Assembly (NCBI RefSeq): GCF_014698045.1
Contig: NZ_JACJSE010000001.1
Span: 62,001-126,000, forward strand
DNA from: Aulosira sp. FACHB-615
Lineage (GTDB): Bacteria > Cyanobacteriota > Cyanobacteriia > Cyanobacteriales > Nostocaceae
Length of the DNA stretch: 64,000 nucleotides
Direction of reading: 5' to 3'
This document shows positions 61,374 through 64,000 of this stretch, in pieces (the first letter of the stretch is position 1; each line of letters starts with the position of its first letter). Both the position numbers and the translations under genes were made by a program. Under the pieces are notes generated by a model. The model made no database searches. It had not been told where the DNA came from and saw nothing but the letters and a program-made list of their open reading frames with translations.

Positions 61374-64000
61374 TCAATTCTTCATTGTTGTTGGTTTCGG
61401 ACAAGCATAAGGATTGGACTTTAAAAGATTTTCCTCAGCCCCAGATACTTGAGAAATCAGGGTGACTTCACCCGCGCCATTGAAACGCCAACCATTAGCA
61501 GGTGCGATCGCCACGGTTTTTTCCATAGCAGGTGATTTAATATTTATGGGTAAATTTCGCCTAGCTGTCATTTCTCGTGTCCGAGTATCTGACCACAAAA
61601 CATCACCACCCAAAAGTTCATAGGGGTTAGCAGGTAAACCACCACGTCCCGTTACCACAAATTGACTATTGTTATTTTCGTTTTCTTGTGAACAATCAGC
61701 AGCGAGTAACGTTGAACTATCAACAACACTAGTAGATAATTCACTTAACCCCTGAATCGGATCAACTTGTACTGTATTAATAGTCACATCTCCATTAATC
61801 CCCAGTTGAGAACTAGCAGTAATATCGCTAAATTGCGTATCTCGGAAGCGTGACGTAATCCCGAAAATGCTTTGTGCGGTAATATCTACTCTCCCGCCCC
61901 TACCATTAAAAGCATTGGCGCTAATATCGCTATTTTCACCAGGAATAGCAATTAAAAATTGGGTGTTGATATTGATGTTTCCACCATTACCCCCTGCATT
62001 CGCAACACCAGCATTGGCAGAAATACTACTATTATTTCGCAGCAATACAACATCTCTCACATTGAGATTAATATTTCCCCCTTCACCAGCATTTGTCCCC
62101 GTTGTAATTGTTCCTCGATTATTTAACCTTAAAAAACGAGTATTAACTGTGATGTCGCCAGCATTGGCGCGTTCTGTCCCGCGCACACGCGCAAACAAAC
62201 CACTGTTAGCACCGTCATTACCAATTGAGCCAGTACCAAGTTCTGCTACGCGTGCTGCAAAAGTCGGGTCACTACCACTAATACTCACCCTATTTTTGGC
62301 TTCTAGAGTAATGTTCCCTGCATTCCCAATATTGGATGCACTGGTTAAAATTTGACCACCACTAACTAAATCAACGGTATCGGCAATAATATTAATGTTA
62401 CCCCCCCTACCCCCGCTAGAACTACTAGCACTTACTAATGCTCCATCTGTTATCTGTAAACTACGAGTTTTAATATCAATATTCCCTGCTTTCCCAATTG
62501 CATTACCTACCGTGTCAGTAAATAATCCTGAAGAGAAAAATCTGAAGTCTGGGTCTGGAGAAAATGCGATTAGCTTAACTGATTCTGTTGCATTAATTTG
62601 AATGTTTCCGCCATTGCGTGAGCCGGTGGTTATAGATGAAATTGCGGCACCATTCGTTAAAGTTAGGTTTCTAGTATTAATATCAATTAGTCCAGGACTA
62701 GCCATACTATCTACAGGAGTTCCAATAAAACTCCTGTTATTCAAGAATATATTTTGAGCATTAATTATTATGTTGCCAGAAACTCCAGCATTGAATGCAG
62801 ATGAGTCTAAAGAGGAGAAATCTGAAAAAATGTCTCTAGCTTGGATATTCAGGTTACTAGCATTGCCAATACTCTCCTGAGTAGCAATAGTACTTATGGC
62901 AGTGTTGGTTAACAAAACAGAATTATTAGCTGTTATAGACACTCCATTTGTATTACCTTCTCCTGAATTAATGGCATTCAATGTAGTGTCATTTAAGAAA
63001 ACAGAACCAGATATTATCTTAATACCCCTTGTGTTGCCAAAACCACCACTATTAATATCACTATTGATAAAACTATTATTACTGATAGAAACAGATTCTT
63101 TTGCCTCTATAAATATTCCACCAGTACTTCCTCTACCAAAGTTACTAGCACTCAATGCGGTATTATCTAAGAATGCTGACCCAGCTTTGATATAAATACC
63201 CTCGGTATTGCCTGTAGCTGAAGAGGAAAAACTGCCCACATCACTTCTAATGAAACTATCATTCAAGAACACTGATCCAGCTTGAATATAAATACGGCCA
63301 GTATTGCCTGTTGCGGAATCACGCCTGGTGCCAAGATTATTTGTGATCGTACTCTGTGTAATATTTATTTTTCCTGTTGCTTGAATAATAATATCTCCAG
63401 CCTGATTGAAATTTCCGATCAGACCACCTGTTAGTTGACTTTTAACAATGCTTAAGTCATGGGCATTTATGCTCAAATTACCGTTGCCATTAGACCTCAC
63501 ATTTGCAGATCCATTAAGAATCGAAATATCGCCTCTTATTAAATTATCAGCATAACTTAAATATAGATTTTGATTATTAGTATTCAATTCTATAGTTCCT
63601 TCTCCCGCTACCGCTCCTAACTCAATTCGCCCACCTGGAGCAGACAAATTTCCGCCATCTATAGAGACATTACCACCTAATAATAATAAGCTTTGACCAG
63701 GATTAACTGATAGATTTGTATGTTGGTTAGTAATAGAAGAATTATAAATTTGATTAAATAGAAAAGCTGAAGGATTGACTGTGAGTAATGCTGGATTATT
63801 GGGGACAGAAGCACTGAATAAACCTTGATTACCAAATGCGATCGCATTTGCTGTAGTAGCAACAAATGAACCACCAACATCTAAACTAGCATTAGGGCCA
63901 AATAAGATTCCATGAGGATTCAGCAAAAATAAGTTTGGACTACCAACTACAGAAGTTTTGATTTTTCCGAAAATATCAGAACGACTTCCACCTGTTACCC
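61374..64000 (-). CDS. Filamentous-haemagglutinin-type exoprotein (two-partner secretion), 5' end missing
   Basis: At least 875 codons, open from the right edge; the N-terminus lies outside. The visible part starts inside the haemagglutination-activity (TPS) domain (VTGGSRSDIFGKI, LFLLNPHGILFGPNASLDVG, SFVATTANAIAFG). A long beta-helix made of repeats of the type GNTxGIxIxAGSxFLND follows, then GNINIxA/GGNINL turns. The C-terminus has the cyanobacterial tail with GRGGLPANPYELLGGDVLWSD in part and ends PTTMKN, with no anchor. Such proteins are exported through a TpsB outer-membrane pore, not in the window. Role in adhesion or competition is inferred. Confidence 0.9.
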   Translation of the reverse strand, partial: VTGGSRSDIFGKIKTSVVGSPNLFLLNPHGILFGPNASLDVGGSFVATTANAIAFGNQGLFSASVPNNPALLTVNPSAFLFNQIYNSSITNQHTNLSVNPGQSLLLLGGNVSIDGGNLSAPGGRIELGAVAGEGTIELNTNNQNLYLSYADNLIRGDISILNGSANVRSNGNGNLSINAHDLSIVKSQLTGGLIGNFNQAGDIIIQATGKINITQSTITNNLGTRRDSATGNTGRIYIQAGSVFLNDSFIRSDVGSFSSSATGNTEGIYIKAGSAFLDNTALSASNFGRGSTGGIFIEAKESVSISNNSFINSDINSGGFGNTRGIKIISGSVFLNDTTLNAINSGEGNTNGVSITANNSVLLTNTAISTIATQESIGNASNLNIQARDIFSDFSSLDSSAFNAGVSGNIIINAQNIFLNNRSFIGTPVDSMASPGLIDINTRNLTLTNGAAISSITTGSRNGGNIQINATESVKLIAFSPDPDFRFFSSGLFTDTVGNAIGKAGNIDIKTRSLQITDGALVSASSSSGGRGGNINIIADTVDLVSGGQILTSASNIGNAGNITLEAKNRVSISGSDPTFAARVAELGTGSIGNDGANSGLFARVRGTERANAGDITVNTRFLRLNNRGTITTGTNAGEGGNINLNVRDVVLLRNNSSISANAGVANAGGNGGNININTQFLIAIPGENSDISANAFNGRGGRVDITAQSIFGITSRFRDTQFSDITASSQLGINGDVTINTVQVDPIQGLSELSTSVVDSSTLLAADCSQENENNNSQFVVTGRGGLPANPYELLGGDVLWSDTRTREMTARRNLPINIKSPAMEKTVAIAPANGWRFNGAGEVTLISQVSGAEENLLKSNPYACPKPTTMKN

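Noticed and set aside
61867..62355. 162-codon frame opposite the exoprotein gene
   Set aside because: Low-complexity Pro/Leu/Ala reading of the beta-helix repeats; a shadow.

Overview
The window looks like chromosome from a filamentous, probably heterocyst-forming cyanobacterium (Nostocaceae-like). The support is: a split-intein dnaE C-terminal gene; chlorophyll-pathway chlP; the circadian/phycobilisome regulator rpaA; an orphan nifV homocitrate synthase; frequent GCGATCGC (HIP1) octamers; and many short tandem heptamer repeats (STRR type) and MITE-like elements of the kind typical of Nostoc, Anabaena and Calothrix. No rRNA, tRNA, CRISPR array or intact transposase was seen.

Layout. 0-9 kb: gatA (cut by the left edge), dnaE-C with the C-half of the split intein, a small PD-(D/E)XK-like protein, a 58-aa membrane peptide, nifV, a PsiE-like membrane protein, a DUF5340-like protein, trpC and lpdA. 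9.5-13.3 kb: a SWIM zinc-finger protein and a Cache-type sensor kinase. 13.7-19.5 kb: mutS, then a two-gene AAA ATPase/DUF4276 cassette bracketed by 183-bp direct copies of the mutS 5' end, then a patch of transposon-end-like repeats, then a yidD gene with a cysteine-rich tail. 19.8-28.7 kb: chlP, rpaA, an alpha/beta hydrolase, a Tat-exported PhoX-type phosphatase and a MASE1 hybrid kinase. 28.8-40.8 kb: a 1377-aa protein with an Hsp70/actin-like C-terminus; a Crp regulator with a DUF2232 membrane protein; a CobT-like transferase; a DUF1338 protein beside a class III aminotransferase (possible 2-aminoadipate/2-oxoadipate route); and a secreted protein with an MltA-like end. 41-47 kb: DUF3445 protein, purH, FkbM methyltransferase, VOC protein and an EamA transporter. 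47-56 kb: di-haem peroxidase, secreted zinc metalloprotease, MATE transporter and an LpxB-related glycosyltransferase. 56-64 kb: a methyltransferase, small membrane proteins, an M23 peptidase, purB and a large filamentous-haemagglutinin-type exoprotein cut by the right edge.

Most genes are housekeeping or single-gene units, so there is little operon structure. The unusual layer is the repeats. Heptamer arrays lie inside the reading frames of mutS and the LpxB-like gene and abut the starts of trpC and yidD. At least four MITE-like families occupy the intergenic regions, one copy reaching within 3 bp of a start codon and another within 1 bp of a stop codon. A compact multi-hairpin element sits at about 57.7 kb. 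The best candidate for an accessory, possibly defensive, system is the AAA/DUF4276 cassette next to mutS, although its DUF4276 gene seems to have a damaged or non-standard start.
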